A DNA stretch of 6,519 bases, taken from positions 1-6,519 of the forward strand of contig USAE01000069.1 in the NCBI GenBank assembly GCA_900552655.1, in the 5' to 3' direction. The notes below the pieces were generated by a model. That model was not told where the DNA came from. It searched no databases and was given only the letters and a program-made list of their open reading frames with translations. Shown piece by piece: positions 1-6,250 of this stretch; position 1 is the first letter of the stretch; each line of letters opens with the position of its first letter. Position numbers and translations under genes: made by a program. Source of the stretch: an uncultured Clostridium sp. GTDB taxonomy: Bacteria > Bacillota > Clostridia > TANB77 > CAG-508.

Positions 1-11
1 AATATAGTAGT

Positions 12-40
12 AGTATAAATATATTATTTTAATTTATACT
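12..40. repeat. Short AT-only inverted repeat at the left edge
   Basis: A perfect 9-bp inverted repeat, AGTATAAAT at 12-20 and ATTTATACT at 32-40, flanks an 11-base spacer. It is almost entirely A/T, so chance is a real explanation. It has no clear T-tract and no gene on either side within the window to attach it to. It could belong to the 3' end of a gene lying to the left. Confidence 0.25.
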
Positions 41-65
41 CTTATAAGATTTTAGCTTACTTTAG

Positions 66-127
66 TATAGAAAAATGCAATATCTCTTAATTATTTGTAA
101 AAGCTTATAGTATTGTATTTTTCTATA
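66..127. repeat. 17-bp AT-rich inverted repeat just downstream of the small minus-strand gene
   Basis: The left arm (66-82, TATAGAAAAATGCAATA) pairs along its full 17 bp with the right arm (111-127, TATTGTATTTTTCTATA), with a single G:T wobble at 77/116. The spacer is 28 bases. The right arm ends 4 bases before the stop codon of the minus-strand gene at 132-611, which is where a terminator or mRNA 3'-end stabilising hairpin would sit. On the minus strand the hairpin is not followed by a run of T, so it is not a textbook Rho-independent terminator. The T5 run lies inside the stem instead. It could alternatively be the end of a small mobile repeat. Confidence 0.5.
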
Positions 128-131
128 TATT

Positions 132-611
132 CTATTTTCGTTTAAACAGACTTTTTATTTTATTCATAATCCTTTTTAAGATAGGCTCTTTGTATTCTAT
201 TAAAGCTTTAGATTTATTATTAATTGAATTTTGCAAAGATTGATCGCACTCACTAGCTAAATCTTCATTTCGCTTTTGCATTATTTTTTCTTCACTATAT
301 TTCTCTTTTTTTTCTTTTCTATATCTACTTTCATTTTCTGCATATATTTTTTTCAAATTTTGCTTCTCTTCTTCATCTTCACAAATATATTTTATATATA
401 GTAGTGCTATTAATGCCAACGTTTCTTCTTTTAAATTTTGCTCTTCTACAGGTATATTAATATCTATTTCTTTTTTGTATCCCTTATCTTTTTGTTCTTT
501 AAAAAATTCTTTCATATTTTTTGGAATTTTTCTTTTTTTGTCTTCTGGTAAAATCTCTATAAAAGCATCTATTTCTGCATATGCTTGTTTCGTCCTTTGC
601 AAATTAGTCAT
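132..611 (-). CDS. Small Lys/Glu-rich protein of unknown function (159 aa)
   Basis: I do not recognise this family. The start is well supported: GGAGG lies 6 bases upstream of the ATG, and a plausible sigma-A promoter sits just beyond. The protein is highly charged and probably mostly helical and cytoplasmic, with no signal peptide. A short non-polar stretch near residues 65-75 (ALIALLYIKYI) is too short and too embedded in charge to be a confident membrane segment. Residues about 77-120 are strongly acidic/basic and could form a coiled coil. The last 14 residues (from about 146) form a basic amphipathic tail ending KSLFKRK, which could bind membrane or nucleic acid. It is transcribed divergently from rubrerythrin, and nothing in the context assigns a role. 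Codon use and composition match the neighbouring clostridial genes. The reading frame is credible; the function is unknown. Confidence 0.8.
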   Translation of the reverse strand: MTNLQRTKQAYAEIDAFIEILPEDKKRKIPKNMKEFFKEQKDKGYKKEIDINIPVEEQNLKEETLALIALLYIKYICEDEEEKQNLKKIYAENESRYRKEKKEKYSEEKIMQKRNEDLASECDQSLQNSINNKSKALIEYKEPILKRIMNKIKSLFKRK

Positions 612-640
612 TTTACTCCTCCATATGTTAACTTTATAAT

Positions 641-669
641 ATTATATTATTAAAAATCCTATTTAACAA
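641..669 (-). promoter_or_regulatory. Probable sigma-A promoter for the 159-aa gene
   Basis: On the minus strand a perfect -10 box TATAAT (646 to 641) lies 17 bp from a -35-like TTGTTA (669 to 664; 4 of 6 consensus bases). The predicted transcript starts around 634, leaving a leader of roughly 23 bases that contains the GGAGG ribosome binding site. The region is AT-rich, so the weak -35 box lowers certainty. Confidence 0.55.
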
Positions 670-740
670 TATTTTTTATGCTAATATTACCTAAATATCT
701 ATCTTACAGTTTTTCTGACATTTTTACTAATTTTCTTTTC

Positions 741-769
741 TTGACTTGTCTATTTTTTTGATATATTAT
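741..769 (+). promoter_or_regulatory. Probable sigma-A promoter for rubrerythrin
   Basis: TTGACT (741-746; 5 of 6 consensus bases) is followed, after 17 bp, by TATTAT (764-769). TATATT at 762-767 is an alternative -10. Transcription would start near 776, giving a short leader with GGAGG at 791-795, 6 bases before the ATG. Strong core elements plus a strong ribosome binding site suggest high expression, as is usual for rubrerythrin in anaerobes. I could not identify a convincing PerR-type operator. Confidence 0.65.
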
Positions 770-801
770 ATAGTCACAAGTTAAATAATAGGAGGTAAAT
801 T

Positions 802-1335
802 ATGGACTTAAAAGGATCAAAAACAGAAGCTAATTTAAAAGCTGCATTCGCAGGTGAATCTGAGGCAAGAAATAAATATACATATTTTGCAAGTGTTGCA
901 AAAAAAGAAGGATATGAACAAATTGCTGCATTATTTTTAGAAACAGCAGATAATGAAAAAGAACATGCCAAAATTCATTTTAAATATTTAAATGGAATTG
1001 GAGATACAATGCAAAATCTAGCAGATGCTGCTGCTGGCGAAAATTATGAATGGACAGATATGTATAAAAAATTTGCCGAAGAAGCTGAAGAAGAAGGATT
1101 TAAAGAAATTGCTGCAAAATTTAGAGCAATTGGAGAAGTAGAAAAACACCATGAAGAAAGATATAGAAAACTTTTAGAAAATATTAAAGATGGTGAAGTA
1201 TTCAAAAAAGGAAGCATCGTTATATGGAAATGTAGAAACTGTGGTCATATAGTTGTTGGTACAGAAGCTCCACAAGTATGCCCTGTTTGTAACCATCCAC
1301 AATCATTCTTCGAAATAAACGCAGAAAATTATTAA
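802..1335 (+). CDS. rbr: Rubrerythrin
   Basis: This is a non-haem iron peroxidase of the anaerobe cytoplasm. It reduces hydrogen peroxide to water with electrons passed through its rubredoxin domain. Residues about 5-130 form the ferritin-like four-helix diiron domain. Likely iron ligands are E19, the E52-x2-H55 pair, one or two of the glutamates at 93-98, and the E114-x2-H117 pair. Residues about 138-177 are a rubredoxin-like domain with C144-x2-C147-G and C160-P-x-C163, all four cysteines present. The length (177 aa) and domain order match classical rubrerythrin rather than reverse rubrerythrin, where the rubredoxin domain comes first. The start is fixed by GGAGG six bases upstream. It is a single-gene transcript with its own promoter and a strong terminator. 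It marks an anaerobic or microaerobic lifestyle for the clostridial portion. The exact ligand assignment is by family analogy. Confidence 0.97.
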   Translation: MDLKGSKTEANLKAAFAGESEARNKYTYFASVAKKEGYEQIAALFLETADNEKEHAKIHFKYLNGIGDTMQNLADAAAGENYEWTDMYKKFAEEAEEEGFKEIAAKFRAIGEVEKHHEERYRKLLENIKDGEVFKKGSIVIWKCRNCGHIVVGTEAPQVCPVCNHPQSFFEINAENY

Positions 1336-1343
1336 AATTATAT

Positions 1344-1394
1344 AAATAAGCGTACCTTAAATCTTTATAAAAACTAAGGTACGCTTATTTTTTT
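1344..1394. terminator. Strong bidirectional Rho-independent terminator between rbr and rimO
   Basis: A perfect 16-bp stem pairs AAATAAGCGTACCTTA (1344-1359) with TAAGGTACGCTTATTT (1375-1390) across a 15-base loop. On the plus strand it runs into seven T (1388-1394), so it should end the rubrerythrin transcript 8 bases past its stop. On the minus strand the same stem starts 28 bases past the rimO stop and is followed by T-rich sequence, so it probably also ends the convergent rimO cluster. Confidence 0.92.
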
Positions 1395-1418
1395 GTTATA
1401 ACTTTTTGATAATAATAG

Positions 1419-2780
1419 TTAATCTTTCTTTAAAATTTCTGCAATCAAGTCATATTCTCTTGTATCTATTACTTTGCAATTTATGAAACTTCCTATTTTA
1501 AGTTCTTTATTATTTTTTATATATACCATTCCATCTATATCTGGAACTTGTGTTTCGCTTCTTCCAACATAATACTTTTCGTCAAATGTTTTATTTTCTA
1601 TTAATACTTTAATTTCTTTTCCCTGTAATTTAGCCAAGTTTTCTTTAGATATTTGTTGTTGTAACTGCATTATCTTGTTATACCTAGATTTTTTTGTCAT
1701 TGGGTGAACCTGGTCTTTTAATCTACTTGCAGGTGTTCCTTCTTCTTTAGAATATGTAAATGCACCTAAATTTTCGAATTTTACACTTTTTACAAAATCA
1801 TACAGTTCATTAAAATCTTCTTTCGTTTCACCTGGAAATCCAACCATAACTGTTGTTCTAATTATTGCATTTGGAATATTCTCTCTTATTTTACCAATAA
1901 CATTTTGTATGTTCTCTTTACTAGTTTTTCTATTCATTCTTTTTAAAACAGTATTAGAAATATGTTGTATTGGAATATCAAAATATTTACAAATTTTATC
2001 TTCTTCTTTAACAACTTGTATTAAGTCGTTATCAATTCCTTCTGGATATGAATATAAAAATCTAATCCATTCTATTCCTTCTATCCTACAAAGCTTTCTT
2101 AAAAGATCTGCAAGCATTGGCTTATTATATAAGTCTAAACCATATTTAGTAGTATCTTGCGCTATAACTACTAATTCTTTTATTCCTTTTTTAGCTAATA
2201 ATTTTGCTTCTTCTATTATATCTTCTTCTGGTCTACTTATAAACGGACCCCTAATAAAAGGAATTGCACAATAAGTACACCTATTGCTACACCCTTCTCC
2301 TATTTTTAAATAAGCAAAGTTTTCACCTGTAGAAATTTCCCTACACAAAAATTCTTCTTTACTAGGTAGTGGAAAAGGATTTTTTGGATAACTTACAAGC
2401 TCACCATACTTTTCTGTATTATTAATATTATTATTTAGTAATCTTTCTATATTAGAATAAAAATCCTCATAATTTTCTAATCTTATCCACAAATCTACTT
2501 CTGGTAACGCTTTTTTTAAATCATCTGTATATCTTTGAACTAAGCACCCCATAGCAATCAAATACTTGCATTTTCCTTTTTTATATTCAGCCATTTCCAA
2601 AATAGTATTTATAGCTTCTTCCTTTGCAGGGTCTATAAAACCACAAGTATTTACTACAATCATTTCAGCATCTTCGGGATTGCTTACAATCTCCATTCCA
2701 TGTTCTTTAAGTATGCCAATAGCAATTTCCGTATCTATTAAATTCTTAGAACATCCTAACGATACAAAACCTACTTTCAT
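1419..2780 (-). CDS. rimO: Ribosomal protein S12 methylthiotransferase RimO
   Basis: A radical-SAM enzyme that adds a methylthio group to a conserved aspartate of ribosomal protein S12, using two 4Fe-4S clusters. The N-terminal UPF0004 domain (about 1-130) carries cluster cysteines C10 (in SLGCSKN), C46 (in NTCGFI) and C79 (in MGCL). The radical-SAM core (about 150-370) carries C164-x3-C168-x2-C171 in the context EGCSNRCTYCAIPFIRG. The pattern with IRG and SRP after the cysteines fits RimO better than MiaB. A TRAM domain occupies about 380-450, with the RimO-like GRSETQVPDIDG stretch. The length (453 aa) is normal for the family. The start is supported by AAGGAG seven bases upstream. It is the last gene of the minus-strand cluster, downstream of an RNase E/G gene and pth, and ends at the bidirectional terminator. 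The gap of 137 bp from the RNase gene contains unusual repeats, so co-transcription is likely but not certain. Confidence 0.95.
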   Translation of the reverse strand: MKVGFVSLGCSKNLIDTEIAIGILKEHGMEIVSNPEDAEMIVVNTCGFIDPAKEEAINTILEMAEYKKGKCKYLIAMGCLVQRYTDDLKKALPEVDLWIRLENYEDFYSNIERLLNNNINNTEKYGELVSYPKNPFPLPSKEEFLCREISTGENFAYLKIGEGCSNRCTYCAIPFIRGPFISRPEEDIIEEAKLLAKKGIKELVVIAQDTTKYGLDLYNKPMLADLLRKLCRIEGIEWIRFLYSYPEGIDNDLIQVVKEEDKICKYFDIPIQHISNTVLKRMNRKTSKENIQNVIGKIRENIPNAIIRTTVMVGFPGETKEDFNELYDFVKSVKFENLGAFTYSKEEGTPASRLKDQVHPMTKKSRYNKIMQLQQQISKENLAKLQGKEIKVLIENKTFDEKYYVGRSETQVPDIDGMVYIKNNKELKIGSFINCKVIDTREYDLIAEILKKD

Positions 2781-2804
2781 ATTCTACTCCTTCCATATAC
2801 ATAA

Positions 2805-2853
2805 CCCGAATCGGGATTCGGGGACGGTCCTTAAAATCCCGATTCTATTTTTT
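2805..2853 (+). repeat. GC-rich REP-like hairpin, copy 1
   Basis: Within very AT-rich surroundings this short island contains nested symmetry. CCCGAATC (2805-2812) is complementary to GATTCGGG (2815-2822). In an alternative, larger hairpin, GAATCGGGATT (2808-2818) pairs over 11 bp with AATCCCGATTC (2835-2845). The loop contains the palindrome GGACGGTCC (2822-2830). On the plus strand the stem is followed by six T (2848-2853), so it looks like an intrinsic terminator, but no plus-strand gene precedes it. A related copy lies inverted at 2896-2914. The features suggest a REP-type or small mobile repeat rather than an operon signal. Confidence 0.6.
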
Positions 2854-2888
2854 AACTACATTTCATCTTTTATTATATATTCAACCGG

Positions 2889-2914
2889 AAAAAATAGGAC
2901 TGTGCCTTAATCCC
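2889..2914 (-). repeat. REP-like repeat, copy 2 (inverted relative to copy 1)
   Basis: On the minus strand GGGATTAAGGCACAGTCCT (2914 to 2896) matches GGGATTCGGGGACGGTCCT of copy 1 (plus strand, 2813-2831) at 15 of 19 positions. Each copy leads into a TATTTTTT tract in its own direction. Copy 2 begins only 3 bases after the stop codon of the RNase E/G gene. Its own stem (AGG and A pairing with TCCT) is weak and bulged. With the T-run it could still act as a modest terminator for the RNase gene. Confidence 0.5.
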
Positions 2915-2917
2915 TGT

Positions 2918-4048
2918 TTATTCTTTTCCATAAAGTTGTTTACGTGTAAGTTCCAATAAATTTAGTTTCGAAAAACCTTCTATCTGTACTTTTGCTCTGT
3001 CTTTTTTTGCTTCTTCTTCTATGCAATTTAGCAACTTTTGTTTACTTTCATCTTTCTCCATATCTATAAAATCTACTATTATTATTCCACCTATATCTCT
3101 TAATCTTATTTGCTTTGCTATTTCTTTTGCAGATTCTATATTTACTTTTAAAATAGTTTCTTCTAAATTATTTTTTCCTATACACTTACCAGAATTAACA
3201 TCTATTGCTGTTAACGCTTCTGTTTTGTCTATAACAATTTGTCCACCACAATTTAACCAAACCTTATTATTTTTTAAGCTTTGTAATTCTTTTTCTATTG
3301 TGTATTTTTCGAATACATCATTTTCATATTCTAATTCTATTCTGCTTTCTAAATTGTGCATTTTTAAAAAATTTAATATTTCCTTATTATATTCTTCATT
3401 ATTTGTTGTAATTTTGTTCATTTTTGAATCTACTGTAGATAATATTAAAGATTTTACAATGCTACTTTCTTCCTCTATTATGCATGGCACGTTTTTAATC
3501 TTTTTCTTGGCAATATTTTTTATATTTTCCCATCTGTTAATTAACATTTTTATATCTTGTTTAATCTCTTCTTCTGTTGCCAAAATACAGTTTGTTCTTA
3601 TAATTGCACCACAATTTTTTGGTAAATATTTTTTTGCTATTTCTTTTAATTCTTCTCTTTTCTGTTCATCTTCTATTTTTCTAGATACACTTATAAAATC
3701 TGTTTGAGGCATTAAAACAATTTGCCTTCCAGTTAATTTTATATTGGTAGTAAGTTTCGCACCCTTTTGCTTTACAGCATTTTTTTGAACTTGAACTAAT
3801 ATTGTTTCATTAAGTTTTATTTCATCTTTTGTTTTACCTAAATCTTCGAAGTGAATAAAAGCATTTTTGCTTTTCCCAATATCCACAAAAGTTGCTTTTA
3901 AGCCTGGAACTATATTTTTTATTACACCTAAATATATATTTCCTTCTATATTTTCTTTATCTATCGTATATTGTTCTACTATTTTATAATTATTTAGCAA
4001 TATTACAGTTTTTTCATTTGCATCAACTTTTATTCTTAACTCTTGCAT
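2918..4048 (-). CDS. rng: RNase E/G family endoribonuclease, short form without the zinc-link region
   Basis: A single-strand-specific endoribonuclease for rRNA/mRNA processing and decay. The N-terminal part (about 35-110) is an S1-type RNA-binding domain, with the family signature GNIYLGVIKNIVPGL followed by FVDIGKSKNAF. The catalytic DNase-I-like core contains AIDVNSGK with D283, and IIIVDFIDM with D326. These correspond to the two magnesium-binding aspartates of E. coli RNase E/G, and their spacing is right. The protein stops at residue 376, immediately after the LLELTRKQ motif. The CPxCxG zinc-link and the small C-terminal domain that shape the tetramer in E. coli RNase E are therefore absent. 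No remnant of them is readable downstream. The start is supported by a modest AAAGGG site. It lies 104 bp after pth and 137 bp before rimO, in the same direction. Family certain; RNase G versus a clostridial RNase E-like subtype is not. Confidence 0.9.
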   Translation of the reverse strand: MQELRIKVDANEKTVILLNNYKIVEQYTIDKENIEGNIYLGVIKNIVPGLKATFVDIGKSKNAFIHFEDLGKTKDEIKLNETILVQVQKNAVKQKGAKLTTNIKLTGRQIVLMPQTDFISVSRKIEDEQKREELKEIAKKYLPKNCGAIIRTNCILATEEEIKQDIKMLINRWENIKNIAKKKIKNVPCIIEEESSIVKSLILSTVDSKMNKITTNNEEYNKEILNFLKMHNLESRIELEYENDVFEKYTIEKELQSLKNNKVWLNCGGQIVIDKTEALTAIDVNSGKCIGKNNLEETILKVNIESAKEIAKQIRLRDIGGIIIVDFIDMEKDESKQKLLNCIEEEAKKDRAKVQIEGFSKLNLLELTRKQLYGKE

Positions 4049-4152
4049 AGTTTCCCTTTCTAATTATATATGAATAGTTTTATACTTTACTGGTTGTTTA
4101 AACATACTCAGTCTTTATGTCCAATAATAAATGATATCATATAACAATTCCT

Positions 4153-4710
4153 TTAGTTGTACATGTTCATCGCTTTATCTATACCAGAAGTTATAATGTC
4201 ATATACAGCATTTGCAGCTAATTTTGTTGATTCTTCTAATATTTCTCTTTCATTCCCATTTAATTTTTCTAACACATAACCTATCATCATTTCTTTAAAC
4301 ATAGGCTTTCCTATTCCTACTCTAATACGAGGAAAATCTTCGGATTTTAGCTCTTTTACAACTGACTTCATTCCATTATGTGATCCTGGACCACCTTTTT
4401 TCCTAATTTTTATCTTTCCTACGTCTACGTCTATATCATCATATATTACTATAATATTCTCAGGTGGAATTTTATAAAATTGTTTAAATTGTATAATCGA
4501 CTCTCCACTTAAATTCATATATGTTTGTGGCTTTAGTAATATTACTTTTTCGCCATTTAAGATTGTATCACCATATATGCCTTTAAATTTTTCTTTGTTA
4601 ACATTTATGTTAAGTTTTCTGCTTAAATGGTTTATTGCATCAAAACCCATATTATGCCTCGTGTTTGCATATTCATTTTCTGGATTTCCTAGTCCTACAA
4701 TTAAGTACAT
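4153..4710 (-). CDS. pth: Peptidyl-tRNA hydrolase
   Basis: It releases peptides from peptidyl-tRNAs that drop off the ribosome, recycling tRNA in the cytoplasm. The whole 185-aa protein is one Pth domain of the usual length. Key residues are in place: N9 in the GLGNP motif, catalytic H19 in TRHNMGF, M65-N66 in PQTYMNLSG, D91 in the YDDIDV stretch, and N112 in GSHNGMKS. These match N10, H20, N68, D93 and N114 of the E. coli enzyme. The start is fixed by GGAGG five bases before the ATG. It begins only 26 bp after the VanW-domain gene, so the two are almost certainly co-transcribed. The following 104-bp gap to the RNase gene has no clear terminator. Confidence 0.96.
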   Translation of the reverse strand: MYLIVGLGNPENEYANTRHNMGFDAINHLSRKLNINVNKEKFKGIYGDTILNGEKVILLKPQTYMNLSGESIIQFKQFYKIPPENIIVIYDDIDVDVGKIKIRKKGGPGSHNGMKSVVKELKSEDFPRIRVGIGKPMFKEMMIGYVLEKLNGNEREILEESTKLAANAVYDIITSGIDKAMNMYN

Positions 4711-4736
4711 TGTTTCCTCCTAAAATTTATATTTTT

Positions 4737-6065
4737 CTAATGTCTTTTATATGTATCCCTGTTAATTCTTTCTGAGCTTATTACTTGCCCATTTTGCCTT
4801 ACTGTTTTATATGTAACAGATTTAATGCTTGTTGATGTTGTTTCTGTAACTTGTGAAGTTATTTCTACATCGTAATCTGGATTTTCTTTTAACCCATAAA
4901 TTTCACATTTTGCAACTCCACCACTTACAGTGCATAATATTTTTACTGGATAATTTCTTGTGTTTTTAAACCTAAAGTCTATCGAACCATACACAACAGT
5001 TGCATCTCTTCCTGCTTTAGAATATGATGGTACAAATTGATGGTTTCTTCTTTCTACTATTTCCATATTTGCATATAGTGCTGCATTATATAGCGTTGTA
5101 GATATTTGGCAAATTCCCCCACCTAAACCATCTACTACTTCTCCATTTTGGTACATTGCGGCTTCTTTATAACCTGCTGCAATTGTTCTTTTTCCTACAA
5201 CTGTATTATATGAAAATATTTCCCCTGGCATTAAAACTGTACCATTAATTTTTTCTGCTGCTAGTCTTAAATTTGTTGTTCTGTTTGCATTTTTAGCACT
5301 ATAAGTTGTACTAAACTTTCCTAATAAATCTGGAAATGCTTCTGTTCCAATCATATTTGTAGTTACTTTTGGTGAACTATATTTTAATGGTATTTCGTAT
5401 TCATCTTTTTCTTCATTTAACAAAGCTTTTGCTTCATCTATAGATATTTTAAAGTCTACACCATTTTCATGTGGATGCACAACATATGGGTTTGTTGAAT
5501 AATATGCATCTATAGGCTCTTTATATATTTCGCTATGTATTTGATCTATATTTATTTCTTCTGGTTTCTTTTCTATTGTTGAAAGCTCGATTTTTTTGCT
5601 TGCATACGAAAAGTCTTGAATTTTATTTTTTATGTCGTTTATAGTCTTTTCTATATCTACTACATTTCCTACTTTTCCTCTTGTAATAATTAATTTATTT
5701 CTTTCTACATAATAACTACTTTGTATTACTGTATCTGGTAGTTTTGTTGATATATCATTTAATATATTTGTGCATTGCTCTTTGTTTAGTGTAACATTAA
5801 TTCCTAAGTTATTAACTGTTACTAAGTTTTTTGTTATTGTACCCATATTCTTAAAAATATTACTATCTCTTCCCATATTATAGGCTCTGTTTACTGCTTC
5901 TTCTATGTTTAAATCTGTCCCTAAATCTTCTAAATTTAACTGTGTTTCGTATTCATTATGTACTACTGTTAAATTGTTAGGTAGCACTTTTTTAAATTCG
6001 TTTTGAACTTTTTCTATTGCTTGTTTTTGCGTTAATCCCGATACTTCTACTCCTTGTATATACAT
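4737..6065 (-). CDS. VanW-domain surface protein (YoaR-like), 5' end uncertain
   Basis: A Gram-positive envelope protein of the VanW/YoaR type. Its biochemical role is unknown, although the family is linked to the cell wall and, in name only, to vancomycin clusters. From the first ATG it has 442 residues. Residues about 1-170 resemble the two-lobed putative peptidoglycan-binding region usual in this family. The VanW domain spans about 250-390 and includes VLMPGEIFSYN, the GLGGGICQISTTLYNAAL motif (about 313-330) and RRNHQFVPSY. The tail (about 400-442) resembles part of a G5-like domain. The opening MYIQGVEVSGLT corresponds to the internal GVYIGGxDVSGLT motif that normally follows a signal anchor. 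The real protein should therefore begin further upstream. The in-frame codons up to 6149 do encode a hydrophobic segment, but they contain no ATG, GTG or TTG, and a TAA occurs at 6152-6150. The ATG also lacks a well-spaced ribosome binding site. Confidence 0.85.
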   Translation of the reverse strand: MYIQGVEVSGLTQKQAIEKVQNEFKKVLPNNLTVVHNEYETQLNLEDLGTDLNIEEAVNRAYNMGRDSNIFKNMGTITKNLVTVNNLGINVTLNKEQCTNILNDISTKLPDTVIQSSYYVERNKLIITRGKVGNVVDIEKTINDIKNKIQDFSYASKKIELSTIEKKPEEINIDQIHSEIYKEPIDAYYSTNPYVVHPHENGVDFKISIDEAKALLNEEKDEYEIPLKYSSPKVTTNMIGTEAFPDLLGKFSTTYSAKNANRTTNLRLAAEKINGTVLMPGEIFSYNTVVGKRTIAAGYKEAAMYQNGEVVDGLGGGICQISTTLYNAALYANMEIVERRNHQFVPSYSKAGRDATVVYGSIDFRFKNTRNYPVKILCTVSGGVAKCEIYGLKENPDYDVEITSQVTETTSTSIKSVTYKTVRQNGQVISSERINRDTYKRH

Positions 6066-6209
6066 ACCTGTTATAATTTTATCGCTTGATGATATATATA
6101 ATGTGATTCCTAAAAATAAAATAAAAAATATTATAGTAGAAAAAAGTAATTATAAAATACCTGTAGGGTGCTTGTATATTATTTTAACTTTATACTGTGA
6201 GGTGGAGTT
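6066..6209. other. Unexplained leader between the VanW gene and the junction; holds the missing signal-anchor code
   Basis: On the minus strand, 6149-6066 continues the VanW frame and reads as a hydrophobic membrane segment (FSTIIFFILFLGITLYI) followed by a short linker to the first ATG. No start codon occurs in that frame, and TAA interrupts it at 6152-6150. No ATG, GTG or TTG appears on the minus strand between 6153 and 6209 in any frame. On the plus strand, TATACT (6191-6196) and a purine-rich GAGGTGGAG (6199-6207) lie just before ATG at 6210. This looks like the promoter/ribosome-binding region of a divergent clostridial gene whose body has been replaced by E. coli sequence. That last point is inference. 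Confidence 0.5.
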
Positions 6210-6220
6210 ATGGAAAAATC
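6203..6220. other. Chimeric junction between clostridial and enterobacterial DNA
   Basis: Up to about 6208 the sequence is AT-rich clostridial DNA. From about 6209-6210 it reads as the E. coli proC 3' end, and from about 6240 it is GC-balanced enterobacterial DNA. The switch falls inside the proC coding frame, at an ATGGAAAAA that could also have been a clostridial gene start. That is consistent with a microhomology join. No insertion sequence, att site, integrase or target duplication is visible at the boundary. Confidence 0.85.
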
Positions 6221-6242
6221 AGAAAAACTCAGCAAATCCTGA
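6210..6242 (+). pseudogene. proC: 3' terminal fragment of proC (pyrroline-5-carboxylate reductase)
   Basis: The plus strand reads MEKSEKLSKS followed by TGA at 6240-6242. This matches my memory of the C-terminus of E. coli ProC, the last enzyme of proline biosynthesis (reducing pyrroline-5-carboxylate to proline with NAD(P)H). Only ten codons are present; everything upstream is replaced by clostridial sequence, so there is no functional gene here. The fragment is too short to prove alone. However, its convergent position 16 bp from a dgcC 3' end is the E. coli chromosomal arrangement, which strengthens the call. I mark it as broken because the rest of the gene is missing at the junction, not at the window edge. 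Confidence 0.85.
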
Positions 6243-6250
6243 TGACTTTC

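Noticed and set aside
636..647. TATAATATTATA palindrome as a possible PerR or Fur operator
   Set aside because: It does not fit the PerR-box pattern well, consists only of A/T, and is already explained in part by the -10 box of the 159-aa gene.
774..971. Minus-strand open frame overlapping the rubrerythrin start
   Set aside because: Antisense to the conserved ferritin-like domain, without its own signals.
1909..2274. Plus-strand open frame opposite rimO
   Set aside because: It is antisense to a strongly conserved radical-SAM domain, and its hydrophobic, low-complexity translation is typical of a shadow frame in AT-rich DNA.
2566..2910. Plus-strand open frame over the rimO start and the repeat region
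   Set aside because: Mostly antisense to rimO, then runs through repeats; no ribosome binding site and no recognisable protein.
3021..3707. 228-residue plus-strand open frame opposite the RNase gene
   Set aside because: Antisense to a clearly conserved enzyme; its Phe/Ile/Ser-rich composition results from complementing Lys/Glu/Asn-rich coding DNA.
4131..4140. ATGATATCAT palindrome between pth and the RNase gene
   Set aside because: Only 10 bp in very AT-rich DNA, with no T-tract or promoter spacing that would make it a terminator or operator.
4049..4152. Possible separate promoter for the RNase gene (TTGGAC near 4119-4124, TATAAT-like boxes nearer the start)
   Set aside because: None of the -35/-10 combinations I tried had acceptable spacing together with a usable leader, so I do not annotate one.
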